Assembly (NCBI GenBank): GCA_042095835.1
Contig: JBELML010000014.1
Location: forward strand, 1 to 64,000
Direction: 5' to 3'
Length of the DNA: 64,000 nucleotides
From: DATFKA01 sp042095835
GTDB lineage: Bacteria; Bacteroidota; Bacteroidia; Chitinophagales; Saprospiraceae
The notes beneath the pieces were generated by a model. That model did no database searches. It was not told where the DNA came from and worked only from the letters and a program-made list of their open reading frames with translations. Position numbers and translations under genes: made by a program. Numbering within the stretch: the first letter of the stretch is position 1; every line of letters starts with the position of its first letter. Positions 1-7,097 of this stretch are shown piece after piece.

Positions 1-54
1 ATTAGCCTCAAAATACTGTTTTCTCGCCTGCAACAGAAAACCTTAGACAACTTC
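1..54 (-). repeat. Palindromic element family A, partial copy A1
   Basis: The first 54 bases are the reverse complement of the left arm of the elements at 23398 and 40034, differing at only a few positions. The rest of the element lies outside the window. Its outer end touches the stop codon of the GreA-like gene at 55-57. Confidence 0.85.
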
Positions 55-510
55 TTAGTCAATACCTAATAGTTGATATTCAACTTGATTATAAATGACT
101 TGATCTCCTACTTTTTTCCCTTGAAGGGCCTGACCAATCGGCGAACGTAAAGAAATAGCAAAAATACGCTGATTATTTACGCTGATTTTTCCTAAACCGA
201 TGCCTATAAAAAATAGACCTCTATCTGTGGTGATTAGGCTCCCTGGGGCTACCTGCTGATGCTCTTTTTTCCAATCAAGTTGATTTAAGCGGGCGAGGGT
301 TTGCCGTAATTGTTGGACTTGGCTTGCGGCTTTATCTTCCTCGATTTGCATCATTGCCCGTCCGGTTTCATATTTATCTCCAGCACTGCTTTTGGTTTCA
401 TTATTCCTGGATTCGGCGATGTCTGCCAGTCTTTTCTCTAATGCGGTAATTTTTTCTGCTAAAGTCTCTTGGCATTGAGTGATAATCTGCTCCTTCATGG
501 AAGTTTTCAA
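55..510 (-). CDS. GreA/GreB-family-like transcription factor
   Basis: This 151-residue protein has the layout of GreA/GreB cleavage factors. Residues 1-75 form a charged, heptad-rich helical hairpin (KITALEKRLADIAESRN, then EEDKAASQVQQLRQTLARL), and the rest forms a compact FKBP-like C-terminal domain (VAPGSLITTDRGLFFIGIGL, ISLRSPIGQALQGKKVGD). In Bacteroidota such short GreA relatives occur beside true GreA and may act in the RNA polymerase secondary channel, but their role is poorly defined. The SPIGQALQGKKVGD motif is the strongest family signature. The gene is read leftward and appears monocistronic here, with repeat A1 touching its stop. The exact substrate and whether it stimulates transcript cleavage cannot be read from sequence. 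Confidence 0.75.
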   Translation of the reverse strand: MKTSMKEQIITQCQETLAEKITALEKRLADIAESRNNETKSSAGDKYETGRAMMQIEEDKAASQVQQLRQTLARLNQLDWKKEHQQVAPGSLITTDRGLFFIGIGLGKISVNNQRIFAISLRSPIGQALQGKKVGDQVIYNQVEYQLLGID

Positions 511-598
511 TTTCTAATTTCGTACGGATATACTAGATGGTCAAGATTAAAATCTCCAATAAACCTACGCTTAATTAAGGAATTAATCTACCTTTGCG

Positions 599-780
599 AC
601 TCGTTCGGGTGTTGATGGTAGCTCTTTACCATCCGCTTAAAAGGGAATCCGGTGAGAATCCGGGACAGTCCCCGCTGCTGTAAGCTCTAGAAGCAGCTTT
701 TGATCTTTTACCACTATTCCGTACCTCGGAATGGGAAGGTGTCAAAAGTGGAGTAAGTCAGAAGACCTGCCAGGACGAGT
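599..780 (+). promoter_or_regulatory. Cobalamin (B12) riboswitch
   Basis: The aptamer shows the conserved cobalamin segments in order: GGGAATCCGGTGAGAATCCG at 643-662, then GGGACAGTCCCCGCTGCTGT, and the B12-box-like AGTCAGAAGACCTGCC at 756-771. A closing P1 helix can form between ACTCGT (599-604) and ACGAGT (775-780). It precedes the TonB-dependent receptor at 1123 and should lower expression of that unit when cobalamin is plentiful. Whether control is transcriptional or translational is not clear, because repeat B1 lies between the switch and the gene. Confidence 0.95.
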
Positions 781-810
781 TTAGACTCAGGCTTTCGGAG
801 GAAAAGTTTG

Positions 811-865
811 GAATGCGCTTACAGCCGTTTGAGTGTATACTCAAAATGATCGGCTGCACACATTC
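811..865 (+). promoter_or_regulatory. Long hairpin after the riboswitch, possible expression platform
   Basis: Nested pairs can form between GAATG (811-815) and CATTC (861-865), CAGCCG (822-827) and CGGCTG (851-856), and TTTGAGT (828-834) and ACTCAAA (839-845), closing on a GTAT loop. It begins 31 bases after the aptamer and is followed by a T-run at about 888-893, so it could serve as a terminator or alternate structure. The assignment as expression platform is inference. Confidence 0.5.
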
Positions 866-894
866 TTACCTATCTTAGTCAGCCTCATTTTTTA

Positions 895-1100
895 AGTAAC
901 GGACAAAGGATAAGTCCCGCATTTTGATCGAGAAGATTCCCGACACAAGGTCGGGATAAATTCGTGCCAAGACAAGGCAAAAAACGTAGATGATGCAGGG
1001 CATCAGCGAGGCTTTTTAAGGTCGTATTGGAGCAAGCCTGTCCCGGCTTCAGGTCGGGAAGATTCCATCAAAATCGGTAAGTTGTTTTTTGGCTGTTACT
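895..1100 (+). repeat. Palindromic element family B, copy B1 (206 bp, with two inserts)
   Basis: The ends AGTAAC and GTTACT are inverted, and the body matches copies B2 (5563) and B3 (23864). Compared with those 160-bp copies, B1 carries two extra GC-rich hairpins of the form TCCCGAC...GTCGGGA, near 948-970 and 1037-1060. It sits wholly within the leader between the cobalamin riboswitch and the receptor start at 1123. Confidence 0.9.
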
Positions 1101-1122
1101 AAGTAATTTTTAATTCAAAAAA

Positions 1123-3009
1123 ATGAGAACGTACATTTTTCTAATCCTATTTCTAGGGTTAAGCTTATGCAGTCATGCTCAGGAGGTGGCCGACACCATC
1201 GTATTGAGCGAAGTGACGGTTACCCATTCAAAAGCTCCACTGAGCTTACGCAAAACCGCCAAACCTATTTCGGTGATTAGCCAACAAGTCATCCAGCAGA
1301 ACCTTGGAAAGGACCTAGCACAGGTGCTTAATGAACAAGCTGGAGTTGTCGTCAATGGCGCTTTCAGTACACCTGGTAAAGACCGAAATATTTACCTGCG
1401 CGGAGCCAATCCCGACAACACCCTTATCTTGCTTGATGGACAGCCGCTGTATGATCCTTCAGGTATTGGTGGTGCCTTTGACCTCCGCCTTATTCCATTA
1501 GAACAGGTCGAACGTATTGAAATTCTAAAAGGAAGTCAATCTACGCTATACGGCTCGGATGCCATCGGTGGTGTGATCAATATCATTACCAATAAATCAG
1601 CGGATCAAACCTTTCGACTAAATGGTAATGTGGGCTACGGCTCCTGGAATACACTTAAAGGCAATATTGCCGCCAGTGGTCAAGTAGATAACTTTGATTA
1701 TTTAGTGAGCCTGGGCATTCATCAAACTGATGGTTTTTCAGAAGCAGAAAATAATGACCCTAATGTCGACTTTGATGACGATGGCTTTAGTCTATTCAAT
1801 ACGCAAGCAAAAGTCGGCTATCGGTTTAGTGATGTTTTGCGGGTAGAATCCTTTGTGCGCTACAACGACTACGATGGAGACTTTGATGATGGTGCTTTTG
1901 CGGATGCTCCCAACGAATATACGGCCAGTGTACTGAATACGGGTTTGTCTTTACAATACCAAAAAGACGCCTTGCAAGTAACAGCCAATGGTACCGTCAC
2001 CAATACAGATCGGACTTTTATCTCTTCCTTTGGGGTGAGTCCATTCGAGGGGAGATTCAATAATCTTGACCTTTGGGCCAACTATGACTTTACCGAAAAT
2101 TTGCGCGCACTGGTAGGCTTAAACTATCAGAATAACCAGATTTTAGATGATTCTGGGATCGAAGTGGATCCTTCGGAGAATATTTTCTCGCCTTATCTCA
2201 GTTTGCTCTACAGTCAAAACAGTAAATTTAGTCTAGAGGCAGGACTTCGCTATAATAGCCATTCTACTTTTGGGAGCAATCTCAATACCTCTTTGGCTGC
2301 AGCTTATTGGTTGAGTGAGGATATCAAGGGATTCAGTAATTTCACTACGGGTTTTAAGGCCCCATTATTATCTCAGTTATACGGAGCTTTTGGGGCCAAT
2401 CCGGATCTAGACCCCCAAACGAGTCAGTCATTTGAATTGGGCTTGCAGTATGGAAATATGGTGGATCAATTTTTCGCCAGATTGACGTATTTCAATCGAT
2501 CTATAGAGGATATCATTGTTTTTGATTTCAACATTGGTTATTTTAACCAAAATCAGCAAGATGATTCGGGACTTGAGCTAGAAATGGGCTTGAAAGTCAA
2601 CGATCAATTGGCTTTTAATGCGACTTATAGTTATTTGACGGGAGAGCAGACGACGATTGATCCAAATGGAGAAGAGGCCCAGTCCAATAACCTGATCAGA
2701 CGACCACCTCACCGGTTTGGTTTAGGAGCAAGATACCAGCTTAGTGAGAAGTGGCTGATCAATGCTCAATTGCAGTACTTAGAGGAGCGGGATGATTTGT
2801 TTTTCAATCCAGCGAACTTTTTTGCTGCTGAAAACGTGATTTTAGATGCGTATTATTTATTGAATATTTATACAGAATATAGGATTGTAGACCCTGGTCT
2901 TATTATATTTGTAGACGCAAAGAATTTGACAGATCAGTCATTCAATGAGGTCTACGGGTTTACAGGTGCTGGAATTAATTTTCTAGCGGGGATTCGCTTC
3001 CAATTATAA
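1123..3009 (+). CDS. btuB: TonB-dependent outer-membrane receptor, probable cobalamin receptor
   Basis: This 628-residue protein begins with a signal peptide (residues 1-19, ending SHAQ). A plug domain of about 40-155 follows (SVISQQVIQQ, RNIYLRGANPDNTLILLDGQ, ERIEILKGSQSTLYGSDAIG), then a 22-strand-type barrel ending in the usual aromatic terminus (GIRFQL). The length matches BtuB-type receptors rather than the roughly 1000-residue SusC family. It would import cobalamin across the outer membrane using TonB energy. The substrate is assigned mainly from the cobalamin riboswitch upstream. The next gene starts about 80 bases downstream on the same strand. The start follows repeat B1 by 22 bases, so the native leader has been altered. 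A TonB box near residues 20-30 (DTIVLSEVTV) is plausible. Confidence 0.9.
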   Translation: MRTYIFLILFLGLSLCSHAQEVADTIVLSEVTVTHSKAPLSLRKTAKPISVISQQVIQQNLGKDLAQVLNEQAGVVVNGAFSTPGKDRNIYLRGANPDNTLILLDGQPLYDPSGIGGAFDLRLIPLEQVERIEILKGSQSTLYGSDAIGGVINIITNKSADQTFRLNGNVGYGSWNTLKGNIAASGQVDNFDYLVSLGIHQTDGFSEAENNDPNVDFDDDGFSLFNTQAKVGYRFSDVLRVESFVRYNDYDGDFDDGAFADAPNEYTASVLNTGLSLQYQKDALQVTANGTVTNTDRTFISSFGVSPFEGRFNNLDLWANYDFTENLRALVGLNYQNNQILDDSGIEVDPSENIFSPYLSLLYSQNSKFSLEAGLRYNSHSTFGSNLNTSLAAAYWLSEDIKGFSNFTTGFKAPLLSQLYGAFGANPDLDPQTSQSFELGLQYGNMVDQFFARLTYFNRSIEDIIVFDFNIGYFNQNQQDDSGLELEMGLKVNDQLAFNATYSYLTGEQTTIDPNGEEAQSNNLIRRPPHRFGLGARYQLSEKWLINAQLQYLEERDDLFFNPANFFAAENVILDAYYLLNIYTEYRIVDPGLIIFVDAKNLTDQSFNEVYGFTGAGINFLAGIRFQL

Positions 3010-3031
3010 AACCTATTGACTCATTAACTCA

Positions 3032-3075
3032 TTTTTAACCGCCGGAGCTTCATGCAAAGGAGGTCATTCATTAAC
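3032..3075 (+). repeat. Short leader element, copy 1 (pairs with 24793-24836)
   Basis: About 42 bases running from TTTTTAACCGCC through GAGCTTCATGCAAAGGAGGT to CATTCATT are shared with the sequence just upstream of the methionine aminopeptidase gene. Both copies lie in the same orientation 22-23 bases before a start codon and contain an ATG opening the reading frame MQRRSFI. Because the ATG at 3052 belongs to this repeat, the true start of the DUF6580 gene is probably 3088. Confidence 0.75.
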
Positions 3076-3087
3076 TCATTGTACAGC

Positions 3088-3657
3088 ATGCAACCTAATC
3101 AACTACGAAACGGCGTACTATTGTCGTTCATTTTAATAATCGCAGCTACTCGCGTAATTTTAAGTTTAGATGAATCTACGGCTCCCTTAGCTGGCTTCTC
3201 AGCCGTTGGTGCCATGGCTTTATTTGGAGGAGCTTATTTCAGGAATTGGAAAGCTTTTGCGCTTCCACTTTTAGCATTACTAATTAGTGATCTCCTGATC
3301 GCGCGTTTTGCCTACTGGGGCGGAGAATGGACCTTCTTATATGAAGGAGCTTGGGTGGTCTATTTGGCAATTGCGATGATGGTAGTGGTTGGTCGTTATA
3401 TGATGAAACGACGCACGGTCGCTAATTTTCTGCTGTCTTCAGTAGTCATCGTATTGATTCATTGGATTGTAACGGATCTGGGGGTTTGGCTAGGAGGTAC
3501 GATGTACCCTAAAACGCTAGCTGGCTTTGGTGCCTGTCTAGTAGCGGCTATACCATTTGAGCAAAACTTCTTCATTGGTACCCTGGTTTATGGAGCCATC
3601 ATGTTTGGTGCTTTTGAATGGGTGAAGTTGCGTTTTCCAAGATTAAGTATTGCTTAG
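3088..3657 (+). CDS. DUF6580-family membrane protein, probable partner in B12 uptake
   Basis: The protein has about 189 residues from the ATG at 3088, with five to six hydrophobic helices (for example GVLLSFILIIAATRVIL and FALPLLALLISDLLIA). The PLAGFSAVGAMALFGGAYF segment is typical of DUF6580. Members of this family have the size and topology of small substrate-binding membrane components and often sit next to B12 genes. A role in moving cobalamin or a precursor across the inner membrane is therefore reasonable but unproven. The reading frame extends in-frame to an ATG at 3052, but that codon lies in a short dispersed repeat, so I prefer 3088. It is downstream of the riboswitch-led receptor gene and 9 bases before the CWC gene, which suggests one transcript. 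Confidence 0.8.
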   Translation: MQPNQLRNGVLLSFILIIAATRVILSLDESTAPLAGFSAVGAMALFGGAYFRNWKAFALPLLALLISDLLIARFAYWGGEWTFLYEGAWVVYLAIAMMVVVGRYMMKRRTVANFLLSSVVIVLIHWIVTDLGVWLGGTMYPKTLAGFGACLVAAIPFEQNFFIGTLVYGAIMFGAFEWVKLRFPRLSIA

Positions 3658-3666
3658 TAGAAGTCT

Positions 3667-4038
3667 ATGAATAAGACCTGCACCAATTGCCATAACAGTT
3701 TTGACTGCCAGGCCGAAGCTATAAAAGATTGTTGGTGCAGGTCTTACCCTGCTTTGCCCATAGATACGGACGCTCCAGATTGTCTTTGTCCTGACTGCCT
3801 TAAAGAGACTTTGAGTCCTCAAATCGAAGCCCAAAAAGAGGCTATCCTCTCTAAAAGTGTACCCAACAAGGTCTCCGAACTCTACCCTCCCTACACGAAA
3901 AAGCTCATCGAAGGCATCGACTACTACCAAGAAGGTCGATTAATGGTCCTGACAGAGTGGTACCATCTCCGCCGTGGGTATTGTTGTGGTAACAAATGCC
4001 GCCACTGTCCCTATGATCATGAGAATGTTCCTGGATAG
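3667..4038 (+). CDS. Cysteine-rich CWC domain fused to DUF5522
   Basis: This 123-residue protein contains two cysteine-rich modules. The N-terminal part (residues 1-45: CTNCHNSFDC, DCWC, CLCPDC) matches the CWC family, named for its Cys-Trp-Cys motif. The C-terminal part (about 70-120: YYQEGRLMVLTEWYHLRRG, then CCGNKCRHCPY) matches DUF5522. Both look like metal-binding (zinc or iron-sulfur) modules, and their biochemical role is unknown. The fusion is seen in Bacteroidota. It follows the DUF6580 gene by 9 bases, so it probably belongs to the B12-regulated unit. That link is positional and gives no direct evidence of function. Confidence 0.8.
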   Translation: MNKTCTNCHNSFDCQAEAIKDCWCRSYPALPIDTDAPDCLCPDCLKETLSPQIEAQKEAILSKSVPNKVSELYPPYTKKLIEGIDYYQEGRLMVLTEWYHLRRGYCCGNKCRHCPYDHENVPG

Positions 4039-4044
4039 GGTTTT

Positions 4045-4500
4045 ATGTGCTATGTGCTATGTGTCATGTGCTATGTGTCATGTAGTTCAGGGTATCTATG
4101 TTTCCTATCAGCCCTATGTGTTTTAAAAGGTCTNNNNNNNNNNNNNNNNNNNNNNNNNNNNNNNNNNNNNNNNNNNNNNNNNNNNNNNNNNNNNNNNNNN
4201 NNNNNNNNNNNNNNNNNNNNNNNNNNNNNNNNNTAAATGCGCTTATAATCCCTTATATGGTAATTCTTAAGTGCTATGTAATATGTGTAATGTATTATGT
4301 GTCATGTAGTTCAGGGTATCTATGTTTCCTATCTGCTCTATGTGTTTCAAAAGGTCTTAAATGCGCTTATAATCCCTTATATGGTAATTCTTAAGTGCTA
4401 TGTAATATGTGTCATGTAGTTCAGGGTTTCTATGTTTCCTATCAGCCCTATGTGTTTCAAAAGGTCTTAAATGTTCTTATAATCCCTTATATGGTTCAAA
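4045..4500 (+). repeat. Tandem repeat array interrupted by assembly gap
   Basis: Units of about 110-125 bp each contain TAGTTCAGGGTATCTATG, a segment ending in AAAAGGTCTTAAATG, and CTTATAATCCCTTATATGG. At least three and a half units are visible, starting near 4083, 4307 and 4417. They are preceded by shorter runs of TGCTATGTG/TCATG. The array is non-coding in any convincing frame, and open frames through it are products of the repeat. Confidence 0.9.
4134..4233. other. Assembly gap 1 (100 N)
   Basis: Exactly 100 N, a conventional placeholder. It falls inside the tandem array, so the true number of repeat units is unknown. Confidence 1.
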
Positions 4501-4540
4501 AATAACTCCTATTCCAGCCTATGAACCTTATGTGTTTTCT

Positions 4541-4617
4541 GGTCCCTGGCATCCCGACATCCGCTACGCTACGTCGGGATTAATTCGACCAAGGCTGCTA
4601 AAGCATCGGGTCTCATT
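4541..4617 (+). repeat. Dispersed element family F, copy 1
   Basis: This segment runs from GGTCCCTGG through an ATCCCGAC...GTCGGGAT hairpin and TTAATTCGACC to GGTCTCATT. A diverged copy lies in the opposite orientation at 35550-35634. Both copies sit beside TGTCATGTGCTATGT-type short repeats. It is non-coding. Confidence 0.65.
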
Positions 4618-4712
4618 AACTTAACATCTTAAAATAGAATCTTAATCTAGATTAATGCATTTGAATAACTGACTCTGTACCTTGTGGTATTAACCAACAA
4701 CAACTCTACCTA

Positions 4713-5162
4713 ATGAAGAACCTTTCTATCCTTTTTAAAACTGCTGCTGTACTATGGATCATTTGGGGTTTGGTTCATGTCCTAGCGGGTGTTCTGACTA
4801 TGCAGAAAATTTTAACCGGCGATATTTCTGGTTCCATATCAGGAATTGCAGATGCTATTGATCCCGTTACCGCACAAATGGATTATCCCAACGCAGCAGG
4901 AGCCATCATCGGACAGCACGGTTTCAATCTATTCTGGATAGGAATAGTTACATTTATCTGTGCTTTCTACGTTTGGAAAGGCAATAAAAATGCCATCTTT
5001 CTGGCAGCAATAACGGGCGGCCTAGCTGACTTGGGCTATTTTCTCTTCATGGATTTGGGGGGATATGTTAATTTTGTGCCAGGGACAGTGATGACCATCG
5101 TATCTGCTTCTGCAATTATTTTGAGTTTCTATGCTCATTATAAAGGCAAAAGCGAAGCCTAA
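4713..5162 (+). CDS. Small four-helix membrane protein, function unknown
   Basis: The protein has 149 residues and four predicted membrane spans: about 8-30 (FKTAAVLWIIWGLVHVLAGV), 65-90, 95-115 and 120-142. Between the first two lies an extracytoplasmic or cytoplasmic loop with acidic residues (GIADAIDPVTAQMDYPNA). I do not recognise a characterised family. It is preceded by a 670-base region of repeats. It is followed after 38 bases by a DoxX-like gene on the same strand, with which it is probably cotranscribed. Similar size and hydrophobicity suggest both act in the inner membrane. No catalytic motif is visible. Confidence 0.7.
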   Translation: MKNLSILFKTAAVLWIIWGLVHVLAGVLTMQKILTGDISGSISGIADAIDPVTAQMDYPNAAGAIIGQHGFNLFWIGIVTFICAFYVWKGNKNAIFLAAITGGLADLGYFLFMDLGGYVNFVPGTVMTIVSASAIILSFYAHYKGKSEA

Positions 5163-5200
5163 TTTTATCAATTTATTCACTTCCAATTAAACAAAAAAAA

Positions 5201-5554
5201 ATGCGCTCCTATAAAATTGCTTATTGGGTAAGTACAGGTTTACTTACCGCTTTAATGCTGATGTCAGCAGGGATGTACCTCTTTAATAATCCTTCTGTAC
5301 AGGAGGCTTTTACCAGTTTAGGTTATCCTACGCATATTATTTATCCTTTAGCTATTGCAAAAATTCTCGGACTAATAGCAATTTGGACCAACTACAATAA
5401 ATCACTTAAGGAGTGGGCCTATGCAGGGTTCTTCTTTGATGTTTCATTGGCTGTAATGGCACACCTTGTAGCCAATGATGGCCAATTTGGTGGAGCTGCT
5501 GTAGGGTTGGTTTTAGTTTTAGTTTCTTATTTCTCTTGGAAGAAGATTGGCTAA
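5201..5554 (+). CDS. DoxX-like membrane protein
   Basis: This 117-residue protein has four membrane spans. The pattern around LGYPTHIIYPLAIAKILGLIAIW followed by EWAYAGFFFDVSLAVMAHLV is typical of the DoxX-like family, to which the DoxD subunits of thiosulfate:quinone oxidoreductase also belong. Most small DoxX-like proteins of Bacteroidota have no assigned substrate. It starts 38 bases after the previous small membrane-protein gene and probably shares its transcript. Palindromic element B2 begins 8 bases after its stop codon. Family assignment is good, function open. Confidence 0.75.
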   Translation: MRSYKIAYWVSTGLLTALMLMSAGMYLFNNPSVQEAFTSLGYPTHIIYPLAIAKILGLIAIWTNYNKSLKEWAYAGFFFDVSLAVMAHLVANDGQFGGAAVGLVLVLVSYFSWKKIG

Positions 5555-5562
5555 ACTCCTTT

Positions 5563-5722
5563 AGTAACAGCCAAAAAATAACTTACCGATTTTGATGGAA
5601 TCTTTTGCTCCAATACGGCGTTAAAAAGCCTCGTCAATGCCCTGCATTGCCTACGTTTTTTGCCTTGTCTTGGCTCAAAATCTTCTCGATCAAAATACGA
5701 GACTTATTCTCTGTCCGTTACT
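5563..5722 (-). repeat. Palindromic element family B, copy B2 (160 bp)
   Basis: The element is bounded by AGTAAC (5563-5568) and GTTACT (5717-5722) and is an imperfect palindrome along its full length. The 47-bp core (CGTTAAAAAGCCTCG ... CGTTTTTTGCCT) occupies 5619-5665. Read-through of the element creates a false N-terminal extension for the next gene. Confidence 0.9.
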
Positions 5723-5757
5723 TAGATCGTATTGGGTTTTATAGTAAGACCAAAAAC

Positions 5758-6786
5758 ATGAATATGGAACTTGGGATAGATAGCTTTGCAGCAGCGCCTC
5801 CTATTGAAGAGGGTAATCAAGCCGCCGAAAACGTAAAGTCAATAGCTCAATTGTTGGAGCGTATCGAATTAGCTGATCAAGTAGGACTCGATGCTTTTGG
5901 TATTGGAGAGCATTACCGCAAGGAGTTTTTAGATTCCGCTCAGGCAGTGATTTTAGCGGCTGCGGCTGCCAGGACACAACAAATCAGATTGACTAGTGCA
6001 GTTGCTGTCCTGAGTGCCTCTGATCCAGTTCGTGTTTTTCAGAATTTTGCTACGATAGACCTGATTTCGAATGGTCGGGCGGAAATAGTAGCTGGCCGAG
6101 GTTCTTTTGTAGAATCTTTCCCGCTTTTCGGATATAATCTCAACGATTATGATGCCATCTTTTCGGAGAAACTAGATTTATTGCTGAAAATCAGAGCTAA
6201 AGAGGTCATTACCTGGTCGGGACAATTTCGGCCAGCTCTGAATGAACAAGCCATCTATCCCAGACCTCTACAGCAGCAATTACCCATTTGGCTTGGGGTA
6301 GGTGGCACACCCGCCTCCTTCGCTCGAGCTGGTAGTTTGGGCCTACCTCTAATGGTAGCCGTGATCGGTGGCCAGACCCATCGCTTCCGACCATTAGTTG
6401 ATATCTATCGACAAGCTGGCGCTCAAGCAGGATTCGCCCCCGAGGAACTAAAAGTAGGCCTACATTCTTTTGGTTATGTCGCCGAAACTAGAGAAAAAGC
6501 TATCGAGGATTTTTATCCCAGATATAAGGAGGTGATTACCAATATAGGTAAAGAACGAGGATGGCTGCCGCCTACACGCGCTCAATTCGACGCACAGATC
6601 GATGATAAAGGCGCCATCGTCATTGGAAGCCCCGAAGAAGTCGCTGCTAAAATCTTGAGGCATAGCGAAGCGCTAGGAGGGATTAGCCGTTTCAATTTTC
6701 AAATGGATGTGGGCCTCTCCCACGAACAGATGAAGCGTTCTATTCAGTTGATTGGGCAACAAGTAGCACCTTTGGTAAAAGGATAA
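5758..6786 (+). CDS. LLM-class flavin-dependent oxidoreductase (bacterial luciferase-like)
   Basis: The protein has about 342 residues and a luciferase-like TIM barrel. Family marks are MELGIDSFAAAPPIE at the start, DAFGIGEHYRKEFLDSAQ (about residues 43-60), RIRLTSAVAVLSASDPVRVFQNFATIDLIS with GRAEIVAGRGSF, and PIWLGVGGTPASFARAG. It belongs to the group of FMN-dependent monooxygenases or F420-type enzymes, and its substrate is unknown. The open frame extends to 5605, but that part is translated from repeat B2, so the ATG at 5758 (or 5764) is the start. It stands alone on this strand. A PH-domain remnant follows immediately. Confidence 0.85.
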   Translation: MNMELGIDSFAAAPPIEEGNQAAENVKSIAQLLERIELADQVGLDAFGIGEHYRKEFLDSAQAVILAAAAARTQQIRLTSAVAVLSASDPVRVFQNFATIDLISNGRAEIVAGRGSFVESFPLFGYNLNDYDAIFSEKLDLLLKIRAKEVITWSGQFRPALNEQAIYPRPLQQQLPIWLGVGGTPASFARAGSLGLPLMVAVIGGQTHRFRPLVDIYRQAGAQAGFAPEELKVGLHSFGYVAETREKAIEDFYPRYKEVITNIGKERGWLPPTRAQFDAQIDDKGAIVIGSPEEVAAKILRHSEALGGISRFNFQMDVGLSHEQMKRSIQLIGQQVAPLVKG

Positions 6787-6787
6787 A

Positions 6788-7097
6788 AACTAGAAACCAG
6801 GATCACCTTCATTTAAGATATGGTATCCTCAGTAAAACGATCATCTCTTTATCACAAATAGATCGAGTAGTCCTCAGTAAAAAAACATTACCTGAGGATA
6901 AAATGACGCGCAAGCTTTCTCCTTTAGGAGATTTAGAAAGCCATAACGTAGCGATCTATTTGAAAGAACCACAAGAATTGGTAGGCTTATATGGATTCAA
7001 GAAGAGCTATAGCACTCTAGGTATATTTGTTGACGACCCGAAAAGTTTTATAGAAGCCTTTTCCGAATCCCATAGGCACGAACCGGATTCTTTTTGA
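6788..7097 (+). pseudogene. Remnant of a bacterial PH-domain protein
   Basis: From the end of the oxidoreductase gene a frame stays open without a proper start and reads HLRYGILSKTIISLSQIDRV, then KKTLPEDK, then SHNVAIYLKEPQELVGLYGF and TLGIFVDDPKSF. This strand-helix pattern resembles membrane-associated bPH domains of about 150-180 residues, with the N-terminal membrane part missing. The only ATG (6903) would yield just 64 residues from mid-domain. The 3' end overlaps the convergent phosphotriesterase gene by 50 bases. I read this as a truncated gene. A short functional protein is possible but less likely. Confidence 0.5.

Noticed and set aside
895..1100. Target-site duplication flanking the A, B and C elements
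   Set aside because: I compared the immediate flanks of each copy and found no convincing direct repeat, so no duplication length is claimed.
4045..4394. Open frames across gap 1
   Set aside because: They run through N and tandem repeats; the repeated LCFLSALCV peptide is a by-product of the DNA repeat.
4045..4500. CRISPR-like array
   Set aside because: Units are about 110-125 bp of uniform repeat without distinct short repeats and unique spacers, and no cas gene is present.
5605..5757. 51-codon N-terminal extension of the flavin-dependent oxidoreductase
   Set aside because: It is the translation of palindromic element B2 and is not homologous to the family; the domain starts at 5758-5764.
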